From Flavobacteriaceae bacterium NBU2977 (GTDB lineage: Bacteria; Bacteroidota; Bacteroidia; Flavobacteriales; Flavobacteriaceae), in the NCBI GenBank assembly GCA_019931105.1, contig JAIOUW010000002.1, positions 434,001 to 498,000 of the forward strand: a stretch of DNA of 64,000 nt, given 5' to 3'. This document shows, in pieces, positions 44,006 through 53,646 of the stretch (within the stretch, counting starts at the first letter, position 1; each line of letters opens with the position of its first letter). The position numbers and the translations under genes were made by a program. Under the pieces are notes generated by a model. The model did not search any database and was not told where the DNA came from. It was given only the letters and a program-made list of their open reading frames with translations.

Positions 44006-45226
44006 ATGGACTACCAAGCATCAGATCATTTGCAAGACCTCCAGTATTTTGGTGAGTACGGCGGTGTAAATCCATCGATATCAGACTCTTCCACCTATAC
44101 CTTTTTATCTGCCAAGACCATGTTCGATACTTTTGAGGGCAATACCGAAGGTTGTTATTTGTACAGTAGGCACTCATCACCCTCAAATCTCTACCTTGGC
44201 GAGGCCTTGGCCGCTATGGAAGGTACCGAAACGGCCAACGTTACGGCGAGTGGCATGGGGGCGATTACCGCAGTCATAATGCAATTGTGCGCTGCCGGTG
44301 ACCACATAATAAGTAGCCGTACCATTTATGGCGGCACTTATGCCTTTATGAAGAACTTCCTGCTCAAATTCGATATAAAAGTGTCCTTTGTCGACATAAC
44401 TGACATTGGTGCCGTCGAAGAAGCCATAACGCCCAAAACCAAATTGATCTATTGCGAAAGTGTAAGCAATCCGTTATTGGAGGTCGCCGATATCAGGGCC
44501 CTTTCAAAATTGACCAAAAAACATAATTTGCCGTTGGTTGTTGACAATACCTTTTCGCCCCTAACCGTAACCCCTGTAAAACTAGGCGCAGATATCGTAA
44601 TTCATAGCCTGACCAAATTCATCAACGGCACCAGTGATGCTGTTGCCGGCGTGGTGTGCGGCAGCAAAGAATTATGTTTGGGACTAAAAGATGTAAACAA
44701 TGGCGCGGGAATGCTATTGGGAAGCACTTTGGACAGTCTTCGTGCAGCTTCCATCTTAAAAAACATGCGCACGCTGCATATCAGAATGAAAAAGCACAGT
44801 GAAAATGCCATGTATCTTGCTCAAAATTTTGAAAAAGACGGTTTGCGCGTCGTTTACCCCGGTCTTAAATCACATACGGGCCATGAGATCATAAAAAGTC
44901 AAATGAACCTTGAATATGGATTTGGAGGTTTGATGACGATCGATGTCGGCTCTCTTGAAAAAGCCAATGCCCTTATGGAAATGATGCAAGCCCAAAAACT
45001 AGGCTACCTGGCCGTAAGTCTCGGTTTTTATAAAACATTGTTCAGTGCCCCGGGCAGCTCCACATCATCGGAAATTCCCTTGGAAGAACAAAAAACGATG
45101 GGGCTTGGCGACGGGCTCATTCGCTTTTCAATAGGGCTTGACAATGACATTCGGCGAACGTACGGTATGATGAGAACGTGTATGGAAAAATTGGGCGTTC
45201 TGGCGAAGGACACGGTAAACCCTTGA
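44006..45226 (+). CDS. Methionine gamma-lyase type PLP enzyme
   Basis: Cys/Met-metabolism PLP enzyme, 406 aa. The PLP lysine is Lys204 in HSLTKFINGTSD; PLP-phosphate contacts are in TASGMGAITAV; ESVSNPLLEVADI and VVDNTFSPL are family marks. The substrate-loop motif reads YSRHSSPS where most members have YxRxxNPT. The end, GFYKTLFSAPGSSTSSEIP, is typical of methionine gamma-lyase-like proteins. Likely splits methionine to methanethiol, 2-oxobutyrate and ammonia; cystathionine gamma-lyase or synthase activity is the alternative. The divergent Lrp gene and the following NhaC antiporter (72 nt downstream) suggest an amino-acid-responsive unit. Confidence 0.85.
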   Translation: MDYQASDHLQDLQYFGEYGGVNPSISDSSTYTFLSAKTMFDTFEGNTEGCYLYSRHSSPSNLYLGEALAAMEGTETANVTASGMGAITAVIMQLCAAGDHIISSRTIYGGTYAFMKNFLLKFDIKVSFVDITDIGAVEEAITPKTKLIYCESVSNPLLEVADIRALSKLTKKHNLPLVVDNTFSPLTVTPVKLGADIVIHSLTKFINGTSDAVAGVVCGSKELCLGLKDVNNGAGMLLGSTLDSLRAASILKNMRTLHIRMKKHSENAMYLAQNFEKDGLRVVYPGLKSHTGHEIIKSQMNLEYGFGGLMTIDVGSLEKANALMEMMQAQKLGYLAVSLGFYKTLFSAPGSSTSSEIPLEEQKTMGLGDGLIRFSIGLDNDIRRTYGMMRTCMEKLGVLAKDTVNP

Positions 45227-45298
45227 TCATCAATATACTTTTCGAATTTGCAGAACCGTTGCCAAAGTCGTAATATTACGGGGTAACCAAACAATGCC

Positions 45299-46780
45299 AT
45301 GAAAGACCGCGAGTCCAAAAAATTCCGCCAGAACGAAAATATTGTTGAAAATCGCGAACTGAACATTTGGGAGGCCTTGATTCCTGTTTTTGCATTAATC
45401 GGTATGTTGGCCTACAACGTATATGTCTTCGGTGACGATGCCATAAGCGGTTCAAATCAATTCATTTTACTTTTGGGCGGGGCGGTGGCCGCAATCGTCG
45501 GTTTCTCGAATAAAGTTTCCTACAAGCAGATGTTGGCCGAAGTGGCCGAAAATGTGAAATCGACCACTGGTGCCCTGCTTATTTTATTGATGGTCGGGGC
45601 CTTGGCAGGAACTTGGTTGGTCAGCGGCATCATTCCGGCAATGATATATTATGGCCTTCAAATCTTGAATCCCACGATCTTTCTTGCGGCGTGCGTTGTT
45701 ATCTGTGCGATTATTTCGATCGCTACCGGAAGCAGTTGGACGACCGCGGCGACCGTTGGCATTGCCCTGATCGGAATCGGCGATGCCTTGGGAATATCTT
45801 TGGGAATGACAGCCGGAGCAGTTCTTTCGGGTGCATATTTCGGAGATAAAATGTCGCCGTTGAGCGATACTACGAATCTGGCGCCCGCCATGGCCGGGGG
45901 TGAATTGTTCGATCATATCAAGTATATGACTTTCACAACCATACCAACCATCGCGGTAACTCTCGCGGTGTTCATTATAATGGGATTTGCGATCGACACA
46001 TCGGGTTCTGCCGATACCGATGCAATATTGGCTTCTATCGACGCCACTTTCAACATCAACGGATGGTTGTTCTTGGTTCCAGTGGCGGTAATAGTGTTGA
46101 TCGTCAAGAAAACCCCTCCACTGGCCGCCTTACTTATCGGTACATTGTTGGGCGCGGTTTTCGCCCTAATATTCCAGCCGGGCGTCGTTGCAGGGGTCAC
46201 CGGCGTTTCAGAGTTGACTTTTGAGTCGGGCTACAAAGGCATTCTCAAGGCCATAACAACAAAAACGTCGATTCCTACCGACAATGAAGCTTTGAACGAA
46301 TTGTTCTCCGCTAAGGGCATGGAAGGTATGTTGGGCACCATTTGGCTGATCGTATGCGCCATGGTATTCGGTGGTGTAATGGATGGTATTGGGGCACTTT
46401 CGCGCATTACGAAGGCTTTATTGTCCATGGCCAAGACGACCTTCGGACTTTTTGCCAGTACGGTAGGAAGTTGTTTGGCCCTGAACGTTACGGCATCCGA
46501 TCAATATCTGGCTATCGTTGTTCCCGGAAAAATGTTCGCCAAGGCATACGAAGACCGCGGATTGGCACCGGAAAATTTGAGCCGTACTTTAGAAGATTCA
46601 GGCACCGTGACCTCGGTATTGATCCCGTGGAATACCTGTGGCGCTTATCATAGCGGTGTACTAGGGGTCGGTGTGGGCGAGTATTTCCTTTATGCCATAT
46701 TCAACTGGTTGAGTCCGATGATGACCTTGCTTTTTGCCGCCTTACAGATCAAGATCAAAAAGTTGGCCTCGATCGAATAA
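45299..46780 (+). CDS. NhaC-family Na+/H+ antiporter
   Basis: Inner-membrane exchanger of 493 aa with about twelve hydrophobic segments and a charged N-terminal 30 residues. NhaC signatures: GALAGTWLVSGIIPAMIYYG, ATGSSWTTAATVGIALIGIG, GDKMSPLSDTTNLAPA and GTVTSVLIPWNTCGAYH. It follows the lyase gene on the same strand. Some NhaC relatives exchange a metabolite with Na or H rather than Na for H, so transport of an amino acid or its product is possible here; this is inference from position. I recall a similar lyase-NhaC pairing in Fusobacterium. Confidence 0.9.
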   Translation: MKDRESKKFRQNENIVENRELNIWEALIPVFALIGMLAYNVYVFGDDAISGSNQFILLLGGAVAAIVGFSNKVSYKQMLAEVAENVKSTTGALLILLMVGALAGTWLVSGIIPAMIYYGLQILNPTIFLAACVVICAIISIATGSSWTTAATVGIALIGIGDALGISLGMTAGAVLSGAYFGDKMSPLSDTTNLAPAMAGGELFDHIKYMTFTTIPTIAVTLAVFIIMGFAIDTSGSADTDAILASIDATFNINGWLFLVPVAVIVLIVKKTPPLAALLIGTLLGAVFALIFQPGVVAGVTGVSELTFESGYKGILKAITTKTSIPTDNEALNELFSAKGMEGMLGTIWLIVCAMVFGGVMDGIGALSRITKALLSMAKTTFGLFASTVGSCLALNVTASDQYLAIVVPGKMFAKAYEDRGLAPENLSRTLEDSGTVTSVLIPWNTCGAYHSGVLGVGVGEYFLYAIFNWLSPMMTLLFAALQIKIKKLASIE

Positions 46781-46872
46781 AGGTCAAAACACCGTCGTCG
46801 TAGTTTTCTTGCCCAATGTTTTCCATTTTAGGGTAATATTTCTAATTTCACGCCAAATTTAAAATACTTGAT

Positions 46873-47379
46873 ATGGCAACCGTAACGCTCAAAGGAAACG
46901 CGATCCATACAATAGGCGATTTGCCTGCTGTTGGTAGCCAAGCCCCTGAATTTCAATTGACCAAAAATGACCTCTCCGCAACCTCCTTGGCCGACTACAA
47001 AGGGCAAAAGGTAATTTTGAACATCTTTCCGAGTGTCGATACCGGCACCTGCGCCCAATCGGTACGTGAATTCAATAAAGAGGCCACAAGTCTGAGCAAT
47101 ACGGTGGTACTATGTATTTCAAAGGACCTCCCATTTGCACAGGCCCGATTTTGTGGAGCCGAGGGAATCGATAAGGTCGAAATGCTTTCCGATTTCAGAA
47201 ACGGTAATTTTGGCGAGGCATATCAGGTGACGTTTATAGATGGACCTTTGGAGGCACTTCATTCAAGGAGCATTGTCGTTTTGGATGAAAAGGGAGAAGT
47301 CATCCATACCGAACAGGTTGCTGAAACCGTCGATGAACCTGACTACGCATCTGCACTAAAGGCATTAAGGGATGCCTAA
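46873..47379 (+). CDS. tpx: Thiol peroxidase (atypical 2-Cys peroxiredoxin)
   Basis: Reduces hydrogen and lipid peroxides with electrons from thioredoxin. Peroxidatic Cys60 in SVDTGTCAQSVREFN and resolving Cys94 in ARFCGAEGI are one residue from the positions in Escherichia coli Tpx (61 and 95). 168 aa, complete. Its stop overlaps the dgkA start by 8 nt, so this antioxidant gene heads the run of membrane and cell-division genes downstream. Confidence 0.95.
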   Translation: MATVTLKGNAIHTIGDLPAVGSQAPEFQLTKNDLSATSLADYKGQKVILNIFPSVDTGTCAQSVREFNKEATSLSNTVVLCISKDLPFAQARFCGAEGIDKVEMLSDFRNGNFGEAYQVTFIDGPLEALHSRSIVVLDEKGEVIHTEQVAETVDEPDYASALKALRDA

Positions 47380-47737
47380 GGAATCCTTTCTAGTAAACCG
47401 GCTAAAAGCGGTGCGGTACGCGGTTCGGGGCGCATTATTGTTGATTCGCACCGAGGCGAGCATAAAGGTGCAGGTAGTGCTTGGTTTGATCGTAACGGCC
47501 CTTGGGTTTTACTTCGAAATATCCAATACCGAATGGATCCTGCAAATTTTGGCGATTGCATTGGTACTTGGTGTCGAAGGGTTGAATACGGCCATTGAAA
47601 AATTGGCTGATTTCTGCCAGCCCGAGTTCGATGAACGAATCGGTTTCTTGAAAGATGTATCGGCCGGGGCGGTCATGCTCGTATCGGTAGCGGCGGCAGT
47701 GGTCGGTTTGATCATATATATCCCGAAGTTTTTTTAA
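47372..47737 (+). CDS. dgkA: Diacylglycerol kinase family protein
   Basis: Small inner-membrane lipid kinase of 121 aa with three helices. Signature residues lie in EGLNTAIEKLADF and KDVSAGAVMLV, as in DgkA and undecaprenol kinases; Glu in TEASIKVQV is also conserved. It phosphorylates diacylglycerol or undecaprenol in membrane turnover; in Bacteroidota the true lipid is not certain. Start overlaps tpx by 8 nt. Confidence 0.9.
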   Translation: MPKESFLVNRLKAVRYAVRGALLLIRTEASIKVQVVLGLIVTALGFYFEISNTEWILQILAIALVLGVEGLNTAIEKLADFCQPEFDERIGFLKDVSAGAVMLVSVAAAVVGLIIYIPKFF

Positions 47738-47875
47738 GCGCATGAAATGCCTATTTGCCAACTTCGGTTCTGTTTTTTTTGGATAACAAGGGGCCAATTT
47801 TTTGAAATATTATCACAGTTTTCAAAATTAGAAGGTATAGGCCGTCAAGTATTGACAAGAAAACAAATCAGGATA

Positions 47876-47906
47876 TTTCAAAATAGTCTCGCAGTCAGTA
47901 AATTTG
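47876..47906 (+). promoter_or_regulatory. Promoter of the ftsK gene
   Basis: TTTC (47876-47879), 19 nt, then TAAATTTG (47899-47906), a perfect -7 element. Transcription would start near 47912, about 23 nt before the ATG. Confidence 0.6.
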
Positions 47907-47934
47907 TATTTTTACCCCCAGAATCGATGATTTA

Positions 47935-50313
47935 ATGGCAAAGAAGGGAAGAAAGTCCAAGCCTAATACCACCAAAAAGGGCAGTACTTTTAGATTATCC
48001 AAACAAAATAAGATCATATTGGGAAGCCTCTTGATGCTTTTCAGTATCGCTTTGTTCTTTTCATTTATCTCGTTTTATTTCACTTGGCAGGAGGATCAAA
48101 GTTTATTGACCGAATTCGCGGATCGCAACAAGGAGGCCGAAAACTTATTGAACAAGTTCGGCGCAAGTGTCAGCCACTTTTTTATGTACAGAGGCTTTGG
48201 TCTTGCCTCGCTCATACTCCCATTTCTTCTATTCGTCACGGGCCTATATATGTTCTTGAGTCTTGAGAAGAAAGGACTTCTTGAAAAATGGATATGGGGG
48301 TCGATATTTGTCATTTGGATTTCTATCGCATTGGGTTTCTTTGCAATCGAAAAACCTTTACTAGGTGGACTTGTAGGTTATGAGATGAATGATTTTTTGC
48401 AAGACTACACCGGCAAGATCGGCGTGTTTCTTTTATTGCTGTTCGGCCTTGTCTTTATTTTGGTGCGCTTGTTCAAATTCACACCAGAAGGTGTAGCGAA
48501 ATACTTGCAAAAGAAATCCGACACGATTGCCTCTGAGTTCAAAAAACCCAGAAAGAAGGAAGATTCTACAGAAAACAATCTAATCGATGAGGACGAAACC
48601 CCTGTAATCATCGACACTTATACCCATAAGGAAGATATTCCCCCCTTAAATAAGAAAGATTCCGAGACCGCTCTCGAAATTTCAAGACCGGCCAAAACGG
48701 ACATTGAAGATGATCTGTCAATACATGTCGAAAAAATTGTCGAGGAAAAAGAAGAAAAGGACAATATCGCGGACAAGCTTGTAGAAGATTTCGGGGAGTT
48801 CGACCCGACCCTTGAACTCGGCAATTATAAATTTCCCACAATCGAATTATTGGATCAACATGGTGTTTCGGGTGGAATAACGATCAATCAGGAAGAACTT
48901 GAAGAAAACAAGAACAAAATTGTAGAAACGCTTCGAAACTATAAAATAGGTATCGCACAGATCAAGGCGACAATAGGCCCGACGGTTACCTTATATGAAA
49001 TTGTGCCCGAGGCCGGGGTGCGCATTTCAAAAATCAAGAACCTTGAAGACGATATCGCGCTATCTTTGGCGGCATTGGGCATACGGATCATTGCACCTAT
49101 TCCCGGTAAGGGAACCATCGGTATCGAGGTGCCCAACAAAAATGCGACCATCGTTTCGATGCGTTCGGTCATCGCTTCCACCAAGTTTCAAAAAGCTGAA
49201 ATGCAGCTACCGATCGCATTCGGAAAAACGATCAGCAACGAAACCTTTGTCGTCGATCTGGCGAAAATGCCGCACCTTCTCATGGCCGGAGCCACGGGGC
49301 AGGGTAAATCTGTGGGACTCAATGCGGTGCTTACCTCACTACTTTATAAAAAACATCCGGCCGAAGTTAAGTTCATACTTGTCGATCCGAAAAAGGTAGA
49401 ATTGACGCTTTACAATAAAATAGAGCGGCATTTTTTGGCAAAACTTCCCGATGTAGAGGAGGCCATCATTACGGATAATACGAAGGTCATACACACCTTG
49501 AATTCCCTTTGTATTGAAATGGACAATCGTTACGAGCTGTTGAAATTGGCCATGGTGCGCAATATCAAAGAATATAACACCAAGTTCAAGTCACGCAAGT
49601 TGAACCCGAACGATGGGCATAAATTCCTCCCGTACATCATTTTGGTCATCGATGAGTTCGCCGATCTGATCATGACGGCGGGCAAGGAAGTTGAAACGCC
49701 CATAGCACGCTTGGCGCAGTTGGCCCGAGCTATAGGTATTCACTTGATTATCGCCACACAGCGACCGTCGGTGAATGTCATTACCGGTATTATCAAGGCC
49801 AATTTCCCTGCGAGAATCGCTTTTCGGGTAACTTCAAAGATAGATTCAAGAACGATCTTGGATACCCAAGGGGCCGACCAGCTCATCGGTCGGGGCGATA
49901 TGCTGTTTACACAAGGTAACGACGTTACGCGTTTACAATGTGCTTTTGTTGACACTCCCGAGGTCTCTAAAATTACCGAATATATCGGGGCACAAAGAGC
50001 ATACCCTGAAGCCTATGAGCTACCTGAGTATGTCGGAGAGGATTCTGGCACAAGTATTGATTATAACATTTCCGATAGGGATACCATGTTCCGTGAAGCC
50101 GCCGAAGTCATCGTGACCGCCCAACAAGGTTCGGCCTCTTTGATCCAGCGCAAGTTGAAATTGGGGTACAATCGCGCAGGCCGCATCGTAGATCAGTTGG
50201 AGGCTGCAGGAATAGTGGGACCTTTTGAGGGCAGCAAGGCAAGGCAGGTACTAGTACCCGATCTTGTTTCATTGGAGCAACTTTTGAACAACGAAACCCA
50301 TAACGGGCAATAA
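47935..50313 (+). CDS. ftsK: FtsK/SpoIIIE-type DNA translocase
   Basis: Septal DNA pump of 792 aa that clears chromosome ends through the closing septum and aids XerCD dimer resolution. Four N-terminal membrane helices (about 30-185) anchor it. A Glu/Lys-rich linker (about 200-290) is short compared with E. coli FtsK. The motor domain has Walker A GATGQGKS (near 451) and Walker B ILVIDEFADLI (near 570). The C-terminal gamma winged helix (about 725-790) has QRKLKLGYNRAGRIVDQLE, which reads KOPS-type DNA sites. Followed after 17 nt by lolA. Confidence 0.96.
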   Translation: MAKKGRKSKPNTTKKGSTFRLSKQNKIILGSLLMLFSIALFFSFISFYFTWQEDQSLLTEFADRNKEAENLLNKFGASVSHFFMYRGFGLASLILPFLLFVTGLYMFLSLEKKGLLEKWIWGSIFVIWISIALGFFAIEKPLLGGLVGYEMNDFLQDYTGKIGVFLLLLFGLVFILVRLFKFTPEGVAKYLQKKSDTIASEFKKPRKKEDSTENNLIDEDETPVIIDTYTHKEDIPPLNKKDSETALEISRPAKTDIEDDLSIHVEKIVEEKEEKDNIADKLVEDFGEFDPTLELGNYKFPTIELLDQHGVSGGITINQEELEENKNKIVETLRNYKIGIAQIKATIGPTVTLYEIVPEAGVRISKIKNLEDDIALSLAALGIRIIAPIPGKGTIGIEVPNKNATIVSMRSVIASTKFQKAEMQLPIAFGKTISNETFVVDLAKMPHLLMAGATGQGKSVGLNAVLTSLLYKKHPAEVKFILVDPKKVELTLYNKIERHFLAKLPDVEEAIITDNTKVIHTLNSLCIEMDNRYELLKLAMVRNIKEYNTKFKSRKLNPNDGHKFLPYIILVIDEFADLIMTAGKEVETPIARLAQLARAIGIHLIIATQRPSVNVITGIIKANFPARIAFRVTSKIDSRTILDTQGADQLIGRGDMLFTQGNDVTRLQCAFVDTPEVSKITEYIGAQRAYPEAYELPEYVGEDSGTSIDYNISDRDTMFREAAEVIVTAQQGSASLIQRKLKLGYNRAGRIVDQLEAAGIVGPFEGSKARQVLVPDLVSLEQLLNNETHNGQ

Positions 50314-50330
50314 TATCGAAACCTGAATTC

Positions 50331-50975
50331 ATGAAAAAAATAATGCTTTTACTGACCGTCACGATGGCAACGAACTTTGTGATGGCCCAAAATTCCGATA
50401 AAGCCAAAGCCTTGTTGGACGATGTTTACAACAAGGTAAAGAGCTATGACAATATTGTGGTCGATTTTAAATATGTGCTGCACAATGCCGAGGCCGATAT
50501 CAATCAAGAGACGCGTGGTGATGTAACCATGCAGGGCGATAAGTATTTGGGCAATTTTTTTGGTGCCAAACAGCTATACGACGGAAAAAAAGTATATACC
50601 GTGGTACCTGAGAACGAAGAGGTGACCATTGAGGATAAATCGGATGACGCCAGTGCAATTACACCCTCGAAAATGCTTACTTTTTATCGTGAAGGACACA
50701 ATTATGAATGGGACATCCTGCAAAACGTACAGGGTCGTAAGATACAGTACGTAAAGCTCACCCCTATAGATTCGAATTCTGAAGTCAAATCAATTCTATT
50801 AGGAATCGATGCCGAGACCAAGCATATTTATAAGTTGATAGAAACAGGGCAAAACGGCACCACGACGACGATAACTGTTAATTCTTTTAAAACGAACCAA
50901 CCTTTGTCGAATACCTTATTTACTTTTGACGAAGGCAAGTACAAAGATCAAGGGTACTATATTATAAGAAATTAA
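50331..50975 (+). CDS. lolA: LolA-like outer-membrane lipoprotein carrier
   Basis: Periplasmic chaperone of 214 aa that ferries lipoproteins from the inner to the outer membrane. Signal peptide ends at VMAQN. The LolA half-barrel has VVDFKYVLHNAEADINQETRG, LYDGKKVYTVVPENEEV and KSILLGIDAETKHIYKLIE. In Bacteroidota no LolB is known and LolA-like proteins sit beside ftsK, as here. The next gene encodes a lipid A transport permease, another envelope-building function. Confidence 0.88.
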   Translation: MKKIMLLLTVTMATNFVMAQNSDKAKALLDDVYNKVKSYDNIVVDFKYVLHNAEADINQETRGDVTMQGDKYLGNFFGAKQLYDGKKVYTVVPENEEVTIEDKSDDASAITPSKMLTFYREGHNYEWDILQNVQGRKIQYVKLTPIDSNSEVKSILLGIDAETKHIYKLIETGQNGTTTTITVNSFKTNQPLSNTLFTFDEGKYKDQGYYIIRN

Positions 50976-50998
50976 ATCAGTTCATTAACCGACATTCA

Positions 50999-52504
50999 TT
51001 GAAACTTCTCGACCGGTATATCTTATCGCGATTTCTGTTCAATTTTTTTAGTGCCTTTATAATATTGATGTTCATCTTCATATTTCAGGCTATCTGGCTT
51101 TTCATGGATGACTTGGCCGGTAGGGGGCTTGATATGTTGGTAATCGGCAAATTTTTCTTTTATAAAATGCCCGAGCTCACCGAAAAGGTATTACCGCTCA
51201 CGGTAATTCTATCGTCAATATTGACCTTTGGCACCTTTGCCGAAAATTATGAGTTCGCCGCAATGAAAGCCTCTGGAATATCATTGCGAAGGGCCATGAT
51301 GAGCGTTATCGCATTTGTTATATTGTTGGGTGGCGTCACCTTTTATTTCGCCAATAGTGTTATTCCCGTATCAGAGCAGAAAATCTTCAACATGCGACGC
51401 AACATTGCCCAACTTAAGCCTGCAGCGGCTATTGAAGAAGGTGTTTTTAGCGATTTTGAGGGCATGAGCATCAAAGTGGACGAAAAATATGGCGAAAAAG
51501 ACCGTTTTTTGCGAAACGTCACGATACATCAGAAAACCACGCTAAAAATAAATAATACCGTAATCAAGGCAAAATCGGGTGAATTGGTGAGCAGTGAGGA
51601 TTCGGAAGTAATACAGCTGATCTTGAAGGATGGAAATTATTATGAGGACATAGAGACCAAACGGAACAAAGACAGGCTAAAAAGTCCGTTTGCCAATGCA
51701 AATTTTGAAATCTATCGGATGAACATCGAAATTCCCGAGATGGATCTCGACCTTGAAGAAGACCGTAACATCAGCACCGATAAGATGAAGAACGTTTCGC
51801 GATTGAACAAGGACATCGATTCTTTAAAAAATGACAATCTAAGGGTTGTGGGCGCTTTCTCAAAGAACATAAATAATCGCATAGGAGCTTTCGTACCGGT
51901 TGTTGAGATCGACACTTTTATGGCGAGAAAACAAAGGGAAATGATGCGCGATAGTTCGGCTTTGGATACCGTTGGCACCAAGGCCGGCGGCATAAAAGAC
52001 TCTTTGGCCACAATCGAAGACCTTCTTGGTTTTTTCAAAGACTGGCAACGTATACAGCTCATGACCTCGGCCAAGAATTCGGCCACGAACATCTTGACCT
52101 CCGTAAAGGCCAAAAAAGATGAGATCGACCGGCGTTATAAGATTTACAATCTCCATATCTACTCACTGCATGCCAAATTTGCATTGGCGTTATCATGCGT
52201 AATACTGTTTTTTGTCGGGGCTCCGTTGGGCGCTATCATTCGAAAAGGAGGTATCGGACTTCCAATGGTAATCGCCATTATTTTGTTCCTGATCTACTAT
52301 TTCGTTGGCGTTTTTGCCAAAAACTATGCCATGGAGAATAACATTCACCCTATATTTGGGGCATGGCTCCCTACGTTGATCATGTTGCCCTTGGGCATAA
52401 TACTGACAAAAAGGGCCACTGCCGATAAGGGATTGATGAGTATTGGAAACGCCCTTGATCGCTTCAAGGATTTTTTCAGGAAGAAAGACAAAGTAGCCGT
52501 ATGA
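50999..52504 (+). CDS. LptF/LptG-family permease
   Basis: Inner-membrane permease of 501 aa of the LPS export ABC transporter. Three helices at each end (about 10-120 and 390-475) surround a periplasmic beta-jellyroll domain, as in LptF and LptG. The N-terminus [20 protein letters not shown] fits the family and begins with a TTG at 50999; no ATG lies nearby. It carries an extra insert (about 245-375) rich in charged residues and helix formers, common in the longer flavobacterial forms. Its TGA overlaps the ribB ATG (ATGA, 52501-52504). LptF versus LptG cannot be decided here. Confidence 0.9.
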   Translation: MKLLDRYILSRFLFNFFSAFIILMFIFIFQAIWLFMDDLAGRGLDMLVIGKFFFYKMPELTEKVLPLTVILSSILTFGTFAENYEFAAMKASGISLRRAMMSVIAFVILLGGVTFYFANSVIPVSEQKIFNMRRNIAQLKPAAAIEEGVFSDFEGMSIKVDEKYGEKDRFLRNVTIHQKTTLKINNTVIKAKSGELVSSEDSEVIQLILKDGNYYEDIETKRNKDRLKSPFANANFEIYRMNIEIPEMDLDLEEDRNISTDKMKNVSRLNKDIDSLKNDNLRVVGAFSKNINNRIGAFVPVVEIDTFMARKQREMMRDSSALDTVGTKAGGIKDSLATIEDLLGFFKDWQRIQLMTSAKNSATNILTSVKAKKDEIDRRYKIYNLHIYSLHAKFALALSCVILFFVGAPLGAIIRKGGIGLPMVIAIILFLIYYFVGVFAKNYAMENNIHPIFGAWLPTLIMLPLGIILTKRATADKGLMSIGNALDRFKDFFRKKDKVAV

Positions 52505-53646
52505 TGATCGTGAACATGGAAAAGAAAATCAAACTGAACACCATTGAAGAGGCCATTGAAGATGTACGCCAAGGCAAGGTCATTATTGTCGTTGACGATG
52601 AAAATCGGGAGAATGAAGGCGATTTTCTGGCCGCTGCCGAATTGGCGACCCCTGAAACGGTAAATTTCATGGCCATGCACGGTCGCGGACTTATCTGTAC
52701 GCCATTGACCGAAGGCAGGTGTCGCGATCTTGGCCTGCACATGATGGTCGATCACAATACAGACCCCTTGGAAACCGCTTTTACGGTTTCGGTAGATTTG
52801 CGGGGGAATGGAGTGACAACAGGTATTTCGGCTTCTGATAGGGCCAAAACCGTATGTGCCCTAACCAATCCTGAAACCAAACCGCATGATTTAGTGCGTC
52901 CTGGGCATATTTTCCCTTTGATCGCCAAAGAAGGAGGTGTACTAAGAAGAACCGGGCATACCGAAGCGGCAATCGATTTTGCGCGATTGGCCGGATTGCG
53001 GCCCGCAGGAATCATCGTTGAAATCATGAACGAAGATGGAAGTATGGCGCGCTTACCTGAATTAATGGAAGTTGCCAAAAAATTTGATCTAAAGATCGTT
53101 TCCATTGAAGCTTTGGTAGCCTATCGTATGGAACATGACAGCCTTATCGAAAAAAAGGAAGATTTTCAGATCAACACAAGATTCGGGGAATATAGACTCA
53201 GGGCCTATAAGCAGACCACGAACAATCACATTCATATCGCACTTACCAAAGGTAGCTGGAAAAAAGACGAAAAGGTCTTGACGCGCATCAACTCGACCTT
53301 GGTCAACAATGATATTTTGGGAACATTGACCAATAACCCCGATCAAAAATTGGAAGATATGTTCACCGCCATCAATTCAGAGGGCAAGGGGGCCATCGTC
53401 TTCATCAACCAAGACTCGGAATCGCTGAACCTTTTGTCGCGACTGACCGAACTTAAAGAGCTTCAGAAAAAAGGAATCAATAAAGCCCCAAAAATCGATA
53501 TGGATGCAAAGGATTTTGGAATCGGGGCACAAATTCTTCACGACCTTGACATCAGCAAATTGAGATTGTTAAGCAATAGCGAGCAAACAAAAAGGGTCGG
53601 CATCGTTGGTTATGGCCTTGAGATCGTTGAATACGTTGCGTATTAA
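52501..53646 (+). CDS. ribB: 3,4-dihydroxy-2-butanone-4-phosphate synthase with degenerate cyclohydrolase II half
   Basis: Riboflavin enzyme of 381 aa that makes the four-carbon unit from ribulose 5-phosphate. The N-terminal RibB domain (about 10-208) is intact: [45 protein letters not shown]. The C-terminal half has the GTP cyclohydrolase II layout, but lacks the zinc-binding cysteines and the catalytic segment (region [15 protein letters not shown]), so it cannot bind zinc in the normal way. This is the usual state in Bacteroidota RibBA-like proteins; a separate cyclohydrolase must exist. Starts possible at 52501 or 52516. Coupled to the permease gene by ATGA overlap; its stop overlaps the kdnA stop (TTAA). 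Confidence 0.93.
   Translation: MMIVNMEKKIKLNTIEEAIEDVRQGKVIIVVDDENRENEGDFLAAAELATPETVNFMAMHGRGLICTPLTEGRCRDLGLHMMVDHNTDPLETAFTVSVDLRGNGVTTGISASDRAKTVCALTNPETKPHDLVRPGHIFPLIAKEGGVLRRTGHTEAAIDFARLAGLRPAGIIVEIMNEDGSMARLPELMEVAKKFDLKIVSIEALVAYRMEHDSLIEKKEDFQINTRFGEYRLRAYKQTTNNHIHIALTKGSWKKDEKVLTRINSTLVNNDILGTLTNNPDQKLEDMFTAINSEGKGAIVFINQDSESLNLLSRLTELKELQKKGINKAPKIDMDAKDFGIGAQILHDLDISKLRLLSNSEQTKRVGIVGYGLEIVEYVAY

Noticed and set aside
52501-53646. Bifunctional RibBA with active GTP cyclohydrolase II
   Set aside because: The zinc-binding cysteines and catalytic segment of the cyclohydrolase half are missing.
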